Part shown: positions 1 to 7,132 of the stretch, in pieces
How the letters are laid out: every line of letters starts with the position of its first letter
How positions within the stretch are numbered: position 1 is the first letter of the stretch
Origin: JABHCC01 sp034658635
Lineage (GTDB): Bacteria; Bacteroidota; Bacteroidia; Bacteroidales; UBA12481
DNA: 14,999 nucleotides
Reading direction: 5' to 3'
Assembly: GCA_034658635.1 (NCBI GenBank)
Contig: JAYEFL010000107.1
Coordinates: forward strand, 1 to 14,999
Notes under the pieces: model-generated
The model's input: only the letters and a program-made list of their open reading frames with translations
Database searches by the model: none
What the model was told of the DNA's origin: nothing
Translations under genes and position numbers: made by a program

Positions 1-16
1 GTCTATTGACTAAAAA

Positions 17-2236
17 CTATCGCCCCTCCTTCATCACAAACTTCAACTCCCCACCATCCAAAATATCCTGATGCGTTATCCAGGTGCGATCAAGCTTCTC
101 TCCATTGAGGTAAACTTCTTCAACCAGATAGTTATCGGGACTCAAGTTTTCAGTCAGAATTGTAAAATTCTTATCTGCTCCCAATTTCAAAACAAGCTTA
201 TCGAATGCCGGGGTTCCTAATTGGTATTTTCCATCAGCCGGATTAAAGGGATAAAAGCCCATGGCACTGAAAACATACCATGCTGACATTTGTCCGCAGT
301 CTTCGTTTCCACATAAACCGTCTGGTTTATCGGTGTACAATTCTGTTCGTATACGGTGGATCAGTGCCTGAGTTTTGTGTGGCTGTCCGGCAAAATTGTA
401 GAAATAAGCAGTATGGTGGCTGGGTTCGTTTCCGTGTGCATATTGACCTATCAATCCGGATATATCCGAAGAGGCAAACTCCCCTTCAACTCCTTCATTA
501 TGTGCAAATAAGGAATCCAGCTTGGAAGCAAACCCATTATCCCCTCCCAACATTCCGATTAAGGCTTCCGGATTATGAGGAACGAACCAGGTGTATTGCC
601 ATGCATTGCCTTCAGTATATTCATCATCGCGATGGTTACTATACAATGGATTAAAACCAGGTTTCCAGGAACCATCGGATAATTTGCCCTGCATGAACCC
701 GGTTTCAGGATTGAACACGTTTTTGAAGTTCATAGCACGCTTCATGAAATAATCGTATTCATCCTGCTTATCCAGCTTTTTAGCTAATTGGGCAATGCAC
801 CAATCATCATAGGCATATTCAAGAGTGATGGAAACAGACTCGTTGACAAGGTCTGCCGGACAATAGCCGAATTCCCTATACTCTTTGCATCCTCTGATAT
901 CTTGCATCGCAGAAGCTTTTACAGCTTCAAAAGCCAATTCATAATCGAATTCAAATCCTTTCAAAGCTGCATCTACAATTACCGGAACAGCATGATATCC
1001 AATCATACAATTGGTTTCACAGCCTTCCAGGGTCCAAACTGGCAGCAATCCGCCTTCCTGGTAATGAACCAGCATAGCCTTGATTAAGTCAGGTATCAAA
1101 TTGGGCTGAAACAAAGTGAATAGCGGATGATTTGCCCTGAAGGTATCCCAAAGAGAGAAAACGGTGTAATTATCCCATCCTTCAGCCTGATGCACTTCAC
1201 GGTCTATTCCTCTGTATAAGCCATCGACATCCGAAAACAAATTCGGTGCGATAAAACTGTGATAAAGTGCGGTATAGAAAGTTCTTTTCAGGGCAGGATC
1301 AGAAGTTTGAACCTCAACTTTTGCCAGCTGCTCATTCCAAAGAGCACTGGCATCTTGCTTGAATTTATTAAATTTCCAATGCGGAGCCTCAATTTTGAGA
1401 TTCTTCAAAGCCCCATCTGTGTTAGTAGGAGAAACAGCCACCTTAATCATCAATTCAGAAATATTACCAAATGAGATTATTGCTTCAGTATACTTTTCGT
1501 CAACAAGTGACACTCCTTCAATCTCCATTCCAGCCTCAAATAGCCGATGGTTTACTATGGGTTTCGAAAAACTGGCTGCAAAATAAACATGTTGGTTATT
1601 AGCCCAGCCTTTAGAACGACGATACCCCTTTATCAGCGTATCGTTCACCACTTGAATACGGGTCTCTGCCGGGCTATCCCAATTAATGGCAAATCCCAGA
1701 TCAATCATAAGATTAGCTGGTTTCCCTTCCGGATATGTATATCGATGTATACCAACACGCGGAGTGGCAGTCAGTTCAGCCTTAATAGGATCCCCTCTGG
1801 TTTCCCAATCCCTGAAGGTTACTTCATAATATCCCGGACTTGCATCTTCCTCTTCATGGCTATACCAGCTTTTGAACCTTTGACTAAACTTCTTGGCCGA
1901 TACAAATTCACCTTTTTCCAGATTTTTGACCGTGGGTTTAAACAAGATATCTGCAAGATCACCAATTCCTGTCCCGCTAAGATGCTTGTGAGAAAAGCCC
2001 ACCAGAGCAGAATCTATCCAGTTATACCCTGAGCACCAGTCCCATCCGCTTACACCGTTATCAGGGCTCAATTGAACCATTCCAAAAGGAGTAGTAGCTC
2101 CCGGAAAAGTATGGCCATGGTCGGCAGTACCAATAAAAGGATCAACGAACCGCGTATAATTATGACCTTTCTGGGTTGAGCAGGAAAATGCCAGCACTGT
2201 CAAAGCCAGCACAACATAAAATTTGAGAGTTTTCAT
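17..2236 (-). CDS. GH92 family alpha-mannosidase, lipoprotein
   Basis: Predicted exo-acting, calcium-dependent alpha-mannosidase that trims mannose from N-glycans or mannan outside the cytoplasm. The N-terminus is a lipoprotein signal peptide with lipobox LAFSC (Cys19), so it is probably anchored in the outer membrane or faces the periplasm. The GH92 opening motif FVDPFIGTADHGHTFPG is at residues 30-46. The family's C-terminal catalytic motifs are present: TEGNAWQYTW (541-550, candidate acid Glu542), GNEPSHH (602-608) and GNEDCGQMSAW (643-653, candidate base Asp646). The length of 739 residues is normal for the family, and the ATG gives the signal peptide directly. It is last in the minus-strand block, 53 bases after the ROK kinase. 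The family assignment is strong. The linkage (alpha-1,2, -1,3, -1,4 or -1,6) cannot be read from sequence alone. Confidence 0.96.
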   Translation of the reverse strand: MKTLKFYVVLALTVLAFSCSTQKGHNYTRFVDPFIGTADHGHTFPGATTPFGMVQLSPDNGVSGWDWCSGYNWIDSALVGFSHKHLSGTGIGDLADILFKPTVKNLEKGEFVSAKKFSQRFKSWYSHEEEDASPGYYEVTFRDWETRGDPIKAELTATPRVGIHRYTYPEGKPANLMIDLGFAINWDSPAETRIQVVNDTLIKGYRRSKGWANNQHVYFAASFSKPIVNHRLFEAGMEIEGVSLVDEKYTEAIISFGNISELMIKVAVSPTNTDGALKNLKIEAPHWKFNKFKQDASALWNEQLAKVEVQTSDPALKRTFYTALYHSFIAPNLFSDVDGLYRGIDREVHQAEGWDNYTVFSLWDTFRANHPLFTLFQPNLIPDLIKAMLVHYQEGGLLPVWTLEGCETNCMIGYHAVPVIVDAALKGFEFDYELAFEAVKASAMQDIRGCKEYREFGYCPADLVNESVSITLEYAYDDWCIAQLAKKLDKQDEYDYFMKRAMNFKNVFNPETGFMQGKLSDGSWKPGFNPLYSNHRDDEYTEGNAWQYTWFVPHNPEALIGMLGGDNGFASKLDSLFAHNEGVEGEFASSDISGLIGQYAHGNEPSHHTAYFYNFAGQPHKTQALIHRIRTELYTDKPDGLCGNEDCGQMSAWYVFSAMGFYPFNPADGKYQLGTPAFDKLVLKLGADKNFTILTENLSPDNYLVEEVYLNGEKLDRTWITHQDILDGGELKFVMKEGR

Positions 2237-2243
2237 AAGGTAA

Positions 2244-2286
2244 AGTTTTCAGTTTTCAAGGCTTCTCCATTCTCCATTCTCCATTC
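2244..2286. repeat. Two adjacent 7-bp tandem repeats upstream of GH92
   Basis: In the 53-base gap between the ROK stop and the GH92 start, AGTTTTC occurs twice in tandem (2244-2257). TTCTCCA occurs three times in tandem (2263-2283) and is followed by a partial TTC. Both arrays have a 7-base period. On the coding (minus) strand the second array reads as repeated GGAGAA-type cores, about 27 or more bases before the ATG, which is too far for a normal ribosome binding site. Copy number could vary by slippage. Any effect on expression is a guess. Confidence 0.75.
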
Positions 2287-2289
2287 CAA

Positions 2290-3264
2290 TCACTTCTTCC
2301 CGTTCTCAAAAGTATCCCATGCTAATGCGCTGGCTCCAAGAACCGCGGCATTTTTTGAATTGAGTTGCGAAGGAAGAAGTTTGACCTTGCCTGTATAAAT
2401 GCTCAGCAGGTTTTCTTCAAAATGTCTTTTAGTAGGCTCAAAAATAAGTCCTTTCGATAGTGCCAGTCCACCAAAGAGAAAAATAGCCTCCGGATTAGTG
2501 TGAGCCACCAAATCGGCCAGCTTGAATCCCAGCATTTCACCAGTATGTTCAAATGCCAGCTTAGCCAATTCATCACCATCCAACGCAGCCTTCGAGATAT
2601 CGAGGGAGCTTAATTCGTTTGGACTCTTATCTCTTAACACAGAGGGCTTTAATGAGTCAGCCAGGAGTTTCAACATTGTGCGGGTAATTCCGGTAGCAGA
2701 AACATATGTTTCCAGACACCCAAGGCGTCCGCATCCGCATTCACGATTAGTACGGCCAGGACGAACAATAGTATGGCCAATCTCACCAGCGAATCCATCC
2801 TGTCCATACAATAGCTTCCCATCGACCACAAATCCGCTTCCCAGTCCGGTTCCAAGTGTAATTATTACAAAGTTTCTCATTCCCTTTGCTCCTCCGTAGA
2901 TCATTTCTCCAACAGCAGCTGCATTGGCATCATTAGTGACCAGAACTGGCAAATTGATGTGTTCTTTAATCAATTCAGCCAGAGGCACAATGCCTTTCCA
3001 CGGAAGATCAGCAGAATGCTCAATGGTTCCCTTATTGATATTTCCCATAGGAGCACCAATACCGATACCAATTATGTTAAGATCTTTCCCATACCTTTTC
3101 CCGACGATTCTGGACTTTTCAATAAGAGCGGCAACATATACTTCTACATCCGAGAAATTTTTTGTTGGAATACGGTCTTCTATCAGAATATTACCATCGC
3201 GGTCAACAAATGCAAAATCGGTATTAGTTCCGCCAATATCAATTCCTAAAGCTACTTTGGTCAT
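2290..3264 (-). CDS. ROK family sugar kinase
   Basis: Cytoplasmic ATP-dependent sugar kinase of the ROK family, which includes glucokinase, N-acetylglucosamine, N-acetylmannosamine, fructose and mannose kinases. The phosphate-binding motif GIDIGGTNTDFAF is at residues 7-19. The catalytic Asp is in VTNDANAAAVGE (Asp112). The second ATP-binding motif ITLGTGLGSGF is at 135-145. The sugar/zinc segment is GEIGH (160-164) followed by CGCGRLGCLE (176-185), with zinc ligands His164, Cys176, Cys178 and Cys183. No N-terminal helix-turn-helix is present, so this is an enzyme and not a ROK repressor. The length of 324 residues is standard. It lies 53 bases before GH92 and just downstream of an intrinsic terminator that follows the SIS gene. 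Substrate is uncertain: mannose fits the GH92 neighbour, while N-acetylglucosamine or glucosamine fits the deacetylase and SIS neighbours. Confidence 0.93.
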   Translation of the reverse strand: MTKVALGIDIGGTNTDFAFVDRDGNILIEDRIPTKNFSDVEVYVAALIEKSRIVGKRYGKDLNIIGIGIGAPMGNINKGTIEHSADLPWKGIVPLAELIKEHINLPVLVTNDANAAAVGEMIYGGAKGMRNFVIITLGTGLGSGFVVDGKLLYGQDGFAGEIGHTIVRPGRTNRECGCGRLGCLETYVSATGITRTMLKLLADSLKPSVLRDKSPNELSSLDISKAALDGDELAKLAFEHTGEMLGFKLADLVAHTNPEAIFLFGGLALSKGLIFEPTKRHFEENLLSIYTGKVKLLPSQLNSKNAAVLGASALAWDTFENGKK

Positions 3265-3284
3265 GGTTTTGTAAGTTCTGGTTC

Positions 3285-3317
3285 AAAAAAAACGGAGAAT
3301 GACAACTCATTCTCCGT
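3285..3317 (-). terminator. Rho-independent terminator after the SIS gene
   Basis: A perfect 11-base inverted repeat, ACGGAGAATGA (3292-3302) and TCATTCTCCGT (3307-3317), has a 4-base loop. On the minus strand the stem is followed directly by eight T residues (3292-3285, the first shared with the stem end). The SIS gene stops at 3344 and the ROK gene starts at 3264, so the element lies wholly between them and is oriented to stop transcripts from upstream. On the plus strand the stem is not followed by a T run, so it is directional. It should split or attenuate the block ahead of the ROK and GH92 genes. Confidence 0.88.
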
Positions 3318-3343
3318 GCAATATAATAGTTTTTTCTCAGCTA

Positions 3344-4357
3344 TCAGAGGATATATTCATTTCCAACCTTACGGGCCCTCACCGGCTTATCCAGATCAAT
3401 ACCCAAAGCAATACCGATCTCCACCAGAAGATTCCAACCTGCTGCCAGTTCAACATACTCTTTGAACTTTCCACCTTCAGGAATAATTACCGTAGGAAAG
3501 CTTGTCTTTCTTGATGCAATTGCGATTACTTTCATTCCTACACCTTCGATCAGACATTCAGCAAATTTTTGCTCCTCACTCTCAAAAGGATCAACCACAA
3601 TCACCACTTCATTAGCATCCATTACCTCTTCGATACCATGAACAGCATAAGTTCCTTCCAGAAAATCTGATTTCTTCCTGGTAATCTCATTAGTTTTGAG
3701 AGTCAATTCCTCTGCAACACCAGTATTCCTTCCTGCAAAGTAAATCTTATCAGCATTCTTAAGGATACTAACTAATTCGGGGTCGATAGTTGTAGTTAAA
3801 GCTTTTTCAATATCCTCAGCCAGCTGATTCAGTCCATCCATATTGGTTCCTTCCAAATGATTGAGAACCGAATCATAAAACAAGCCTTGCTCAATAACTG
3901 ATTTTGTTGCTGCTACTGCATCCTCAACACCACAATTCATTACATGTGTATCCATTGAGATTTGTTCAAGCGTAGTGTCTTTGTTAGCTGTTAACCCAAA
4001 AAAGGCATCATGTCCTTCCTCCTTGAGTTTCATAAATAAGCGTACAAGCTCCTTGGTTTTTCCAGAATTAGATGCCCCAAAAACAGCATAATCCTTCAGA
4101 TGATACTCCATAGCCTGGGTTGAGCCCTCTGTCATTATAGCCATAGGGCCACCAGCTTTCAGAATATCATAAATAGCCTTTTTGGCTGGAAAAATCCTAC
4201 TACTTCCCTCCCCGGTTAGAAATAAAGCCTTTTTTTTCTGAATAGCGTCAGCGAATTGCTTTGTTGACTCATGAGAAAACTGATTTACTACATCGCTTGT
4301 TTCGAGCATTTCCCGAACCAAAGCATATTTGGAATATTTTGGATCTGAAAGATTCAT
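3344..4357 (-). CDS. SIS-domain sugar-phosphate deaminase/isomerase (GlmS isomerase-like)
   Basis: Cytoplasmic double-SIS protein of 337 residues resembling the isomerase half of glucosamine-6-phosphate synthase without the glutaminase domain. SIS phosphate-binding segments are GEGSSR (49-54) and ASNSGKT (95-101). A VAATKS segment (148-153) matches the GlmS VASTKA region. By my alignment, the GlmS isomerase residues Glu488, His504 and Lys603 correspond to Glu224 (KTNEIT), His240 (AVHG) and Lys330 (near the C-terminal VGNEYIL). This set favours a glucosamine-6-phosphate deaminase/isomerase type activity, as in archaeal GlmD, over a simple SIS regulator. Relatives such as AgaS or fructosamine-6-phosphate deglycase remain possible. 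The gene starts 15 bases after the PIG-L stop, which suggests co-transcription, and is followed by a strong terminator. The fold is certain; the exact substrate is inferred. Confidence 0.88.
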   Translation of the reverse strand: MNLSDPKYSKYALVREMLETSDVVNQFSHESTKQFADAIQKKKALFLTGEGSSRIFPAKKAIYDILKAGGPMAIMTEGSTQAMEYHLKDYAVFGASNSGKTKELVRLFMKLKEEGHDAFFGLTANKDTTLEQISMDTHVMNCGVEDAVAATKSVIEQGLFYDSVLNHLEGTNMDGLNQLAEDIEKALTTTIDPELVSILKNADKIYFAGRNTGVAEELTLKTNEITRKKSDFLEGTYAVHGIEEVMDANEVVIVVDPFESEEQKFAECLIEGVGMKVIAIASRKTSFPTVIIPEGGKFKEYVELAAGWNLLVEIGIALGIDLDKPVRARKVGNEYIL

Positions 4358-4372
4358 AATTTGGTGTATTTA

Positions 4373-5137
4373 CTATTTTACAATTTTAACAAAACCAGCT
4401 AGTTCCAGCTGAACTAATGGATCCTTTTGGAATCCACCTCCAAGATGCTGCCAGAATACTTCAGCATATTCTACATCCATCATTTTACCATAATCCTTAT
4501 TTCCCTGGTAAACCACTCCAAAAAAGTCATCCATTTTATGCATAACTTTCATCAAGGTTTGTTGTGATTGGTGATACTGGAGCATTTCGCGCTTAGCATC
4601 CATCACGGAACTAACATCTACAGAGAAATGAGGCGGTGCAATTGGAGCTCCTATTGGATCCTTCAGTGTCAGGGGAGCAGTGTGATACAACAAGGGGGTT
4701 ATTTCCAGAGGTTCCTCCTCAACTGGTACATTTGGCAGTGTGGCCACAATAGTTGCCGCTTCCACCATATTGCAGGTAGCCCTGTGATCCACATGGTAAT
4801 CCATTGGCAGATGAGTCATCACAATACCTGCTTTATACTTCCTTACCAATGAGGCTATCTTCAGCCTCAGCTCCTCTGTATCAAACAGATACCCATCTCT
4901 ACCTTCAAAACAATAATAATCAGCATCCAAAACTGCTGCAGCTTTTCTGGCTTCTTCTCTTCTGATATCTATAGTAGTTGCTTCATTTGAGCCTATTCCG
5001 CCCATACCACCAGCCGTAACAGTAGCTATAACAATTTTATAGCCTCTATTTTTTAGCAATTTTAAAGTTCCTGCACACCATGCCTCTGTATCATCGGGGT
5101 GAGCATGAATAGAAACTACAACATTATTAAATCTCAT
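4373..5137 (-). CDS. PIG-L/LmbE family N-acetylglucosaminyl deacetylase
   Basis: Predicted zinc-dependent deacetylase of the PIG-L/LmbE family, which removes acetyl groups from N-acetylglucosamine-containing compounds. The hallmark AHPDD is at residues 12-16 and the second zinc motif DYHVDH at 113-118. The expected zinc ligands are His13, Asp16 and His118, with Asp15 as candidate general base, by analogy with MshB. The family often has AHPDDEE; here it is AHPDDTE. There is no signal peptide, so it acts in the cytoplasm. The length of 254 residues is usual. Its ATG overlaps the TGA of the phosphofructokinase gene by 4 bases (5134-5137), which fixes the start and implies translational coupling. 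The SIS gene follows after 15 bases. Together they suggest deacetylation feeding deamination of an amino sugar. A BshB-like role in bacillithiol synthesis is possible but is not supported by the neighbours. Confidence 0.9.
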   Translation of the reverse strand: MRFNNVVVSIHAHPDDTEAWCAGTLKLLKNRGYKIVIATVTAGGMGGIGSNEATTIDIRREEARKAAAVLDADYYCFEGRDGYLFDTEELRLKIASLVRKYKAGIVMTHLPMDYHVDHRATCNMVEAATIVATLPNVPVEEEPLEITPLLYHTAPLTLKDPIGAPIAPPHFSVDVSSVMDAKREMLQYHQSQQTLMKVMHKMDDFFGVVYQGNKDYGKMMDVEYAEVFWQHLGGGFQKDPLVQLELAGFVKIVK

Positions 5138-6336
5138 TTTACAAATTTCTTATCCAATTCAACAAATTCCGGAAGTTCACCAATTAAGGGCCGGATATAA
5201 TCATAAAAGGCATCGCTAACAAAATTGCCTCTGGAATTAAAATATTCAAAAGGCATTGGCTTGGCCTTCACAGCAACGTCATTCAGAAGTGCTTTCCCAA
5301 AACTAACAATATATGGAGCACTGCTAATTCGGTTTATGGCAACCATAAACCCTGACTCCTCAGCATTCGCAATTTTTATCGCCTCTATTCCGCATTGAAA
5401 TGCCTCATCTAAATCAAGCTGACTGGCTCGAACGAAATCTGACATGATCAAAGATTCGGTAATCTGAAATTCTCCTCTGAAACCAAAATTATCACTTATA
5501 AATCTGTGTAGATTCAAGCCCACGCTGGCCCCACCCATAGCACCAAATTCAGTATTATTGAACTTATCCTTTGTTGCGGAAGCACTTACGGCAGTACCAT
5601 CTGCAAACTTCAAACCTTCGCCACAAACTACTGATACCCAACCATACTTCTTATAAACAGATTCAACATCCTCAAGGAATTTCATTTTATCAAAGGTAAA
5701 TTCCGGTGAATAAATCAGATGAGGAGCATCCTCGGGGCGGCGTTTGGCCATGGCAGTAGCAGCTCCCAACCATCCTGAATCACGGCCAATTGTCTGGTAA
5801 ACCACAAACTGATCCACCTTCTTCATTCCACGAGCCAAGGCTCCGGCCTGCATCACATTGAGAATATTACTGCGGGCAGCTGAAGCAAATCCCGGAGTAT
5901 GATCCGTACCAAACAAGTCATTATCAACCGTTTTGGGGATTCCAATACCGATCAGTTCATATCCCTCCTTGCGACAATACTGCTCAACCCGGTTTATGGT
6001 ATCCATTGTATCATTCCCACCAATCAGGAAGAAGTAACGTATATTATACTTTTTCAATACCTCCAGAATTCTCGGAAAATCAGCATCCTGCAACTTATAA
6101 CGAGATGATCCCAAAGCAGATCCCGGAGTCTTTCTCAGTCCCTCTAAAACCCCTTTTGCTTGGTTACCCAGATCAATAAGCGTTTCCTGCATGAAGCCCT
6201 CAATTCCGAAATTCATTCCGTAAATCGATTCTATTCTTGGAGACCTGGAAGCTCCGTCAATCACACCAGCCAAACTGGAATTTATTACGGATGTAGGACC
6301 TCCTGATTGCCCTATGATAGCGTTTCCTTTTAACAT
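5134..6336 (-). CDS. PPi-type 6-phosphofructokinase (PfkA superfamily)
   Basis: Cytoplasmic phosphofructokinase of 400 residues that phosphorylates fructose 6-phosphate at C1. The N-terminal nucleotide/diphosphate loop is AIIGQSGGPTSVIN (6-19). GGNDT is at 106-110 and PKTVDND at 134-140, with catalytic Asp138. In ATP-dependent enzymes these read GGDGS and PGTIDND. Asp109 in place of Gly and Lys135 in place of Gly are the classic markers of diphosphate dependence. Other conserved parts are TIGRDSGWLGA (182-192) and the sugar-binding CGEG (238-241). Asn108 replaces the usual metal-associated Asp. No regulatory tail is visible. It is translationally coupled to the PIG-L gene. In this setting it would pass fructose 6-phosphate from the SIS enzyme into glycolysis reversibly. 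PPi as donor is inferred from two residues only. Confidence 0.92.
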   Translation of the reverse strand: MLKGNAIIGQSGGPTSVINSSLAGVIDGASRSPRIESIYGMNFGIEGFMQETLIDLGNQAKGVLEGLRKTPGSALGSSRYKLQDADFPRILEVLKKYNIRYFFLIGGNDTMDTINRVEQYCRKEGYELIGIGIPKTVDNDLFGTDHTPGFASAARSNILNVMQAGALARGMKKVDQFVVYQTIGRDSGWLGAATAMAKRRPEDAPHLIYSPEFTFDKMKFLEDVESVYKKYGWVSVVCGEGLKFADGTAVSASATKDKFNNTEFGAMGGASVGLNLHRFISDNFGFRGEFQITESLIMSDFVRASQLDLDEAFQCGIEAIKIANAEESGFMVAINRISSAPYIVSFGKALLNDVAVKAKPMPFEYFNSRGNFVSDAFYDYIRPLIGELPEFVELDKKFVK

Positions 6337-6355
6337 GCCTCAAATTTAAGAAAAA

Positions 6356-6378
6356 TCTGTTCTATTCTGTTCTATTCT
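6356..6378. repeat. 10-bp tandem repeat at the CBM9/PFK junction
   Basis: The decamer TCTGTTCTAT occurs twice in tandem (6356-6375), followed by the partial copy TCT. The array covers most of the 40-base gap between the phosphofructokinase start and the CBM9-like stop, and its partial copy enters the TAG stop codon at 6377-6379. No stem or terminator is visible here, so transcription probably continues from the CBM9-like gene into the phosphofructokinase gene. Confidence 0.7.
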
Positions 6379-7027
6379 ACTCGAATTCTAAAACTCCAAA
6401 ATACTCTGGCTGATGAAAATCCGGATTATCAGTTCCCACCGGATTCCATGTGAGGTAATGCATTTCAGAAAGGCTATCACCACACTTGTAGAAATTTGCT
6501 CTGATTATTTTGCCAGATAGCTCAGGGAGAGGACTACCAAAGAGAATATCAAGTGGAATTGCCACACAAAGAGTCCAGCTTTGCTTTCCTTTTTTCTCAT
6601 CAAATGGCTCAGTGCCAACACTAGACAAGCGTCTTATTCTTTTGATTAACTCCGGATTCTGAACTGTACTATCATGCCGACCATTGCCTTTCCCCAGCAA
6701 GCAAGTACCAATCGGATTAAACTCAAAATTGTAATACGGTCCATCAGAAACCGGGGTAACAAAAAACTCAACACATGAGTCCTGACACACAGATTGATTT
6801 GGCTTTGACTTTTGAGCCATTACATAATCCTCTGTCACATAGTATTTTATGTAAATCTCCTCATCACTATACCCAATATTGAATTTCACCTCAGGTTGAT
6901 AGTTGTACCCATCCCAGTTTACGGTATTAATTGGGGTTCCCATTCCGAGTTTATCGAGAAGTGAGGAGATTTCCTCCATAGGAGTAGCGGAGGTGGTTTT
7001 CAGGTGTTTTATCGTTAATTTTTTCAT
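6377..7027 (-). CDS. CBM9-like carbohydrate-binding protein, cytoplasmic
   Basis: Protein of 216 residues resembling the family 9 carbohydrate-binding-module-like single-domain proteins common in Bacteroidota. The visible pattern is beta-rich, with aromatic and acidic segments typical of that fold: WDGYNYQPEV near the N-terminus, an SCVEFFVTP strand, YYNFEFNPIGT in the middle and LTWNPVGTDNPDFHQPEYFG at the end. No signal peptide or lipobox is present, so it appears cytoplasmic, which is odd for a binding module. The frame extends to a GTG at 7051, but that GTG lies inside a palindromic repeat, so I prefer the ATG at 7027 (MKKLTIKHLK). It lies between the permease and the phosphofructokinase. 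A role as a sugar-binding or sensor accessory protein is a guess; no catalytic residues are recognisable. Confidence 0.75.
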   Translation of the reverse strand: MKKLTIKHLKTTSATPMEEISSLLDKLGMGTPINTVNWDGYNYQPEVKFNIGYSDEEIYIKYYVTEDYVMAQKSKPNQSVCQDSCVEFFVTPVSDGPYYNFEFNPIGTCLLGKGNGRHDSTVQNPELIKRIRRLSSVGTEPFDEKKGKQSWTLCVAIPLDILFGSPLPELSGKIIRANFYKCGDSLSEMHYLTWNPVGTDNPDFHQPEYFGVLEFE

Positions 7028-7041
7028 AATTTCGAAATAAT

Positions 7042-7063
7042 GGGCAGACACGTTAGTCTGCCC
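7042..7063. repeat. Palindromic repeat, copy 1
   Basis: A perfect 8-base inverted repeat, GGGCAGAC (7042-7049) and GTCTGCCC (7056-7063), has a 6-base loop. On the minus strand it is preceded by TGTA, as copy 2 is on the plus strand, so the two copies face opposite ways. It lies between the MFS stop (7133) and the CBM9-like ATG (7027). No T run follows, so it is more likely a dispersed REP-like repeat or RNA-processing hairpin than a terminator. Confidence 0.85.
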
Positions 7064-7087
7064 TTACATATTGTCCATACATGCGCC

Positions 7088-7127
7088 TGTAGGGGCCGAC
7101 CAGTGTGTCGGCCCATGTGTTGGCCCC
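7088..7127. repeat. Palindromic repeat, copy 2, with a third arm
   Basis: GGGCCGAC (7093-7100) and GTCGGCCC (7107-7114) form a perfect 8-base inverted repeat with a 6-base loop, the same layout as copy 1. The differing stem base is compensated: A:T in copy 1 and C:G here. A third arm, GTTGGCCCC (7119-7127), can also pair with GGGGCCGAC (7092-7100) with one mismatch, so two alternative hairpins are possible. The leading TGTAGGGGCCGAC (7088-7100) matches the reverse complement of 7056-7068 at 11 of 13 bases. Confidence 0.83.
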
Positions 7128-7132
7128 ATCAA

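Noticed and set aside
17..2236. Complete polysaccharide utilization locus
   Set aside because: Only one glycosidase is present. No SusC/SusD pair, sensor or sigma/anti-sigma genes are in the window.
7028..7051. Upstream GTG start for the CBM9-like gene
   Set aside because: The eight extra codons lie in the palindromic repeat at 7042-7063. The ATG at 7027 begins a normal N-terminus.
7042..7127. Terminator interpretation of the two palindromes
   Set aside because: The stems are strong, but no T tract follows on either strand and the downstream genes belong to the same block.
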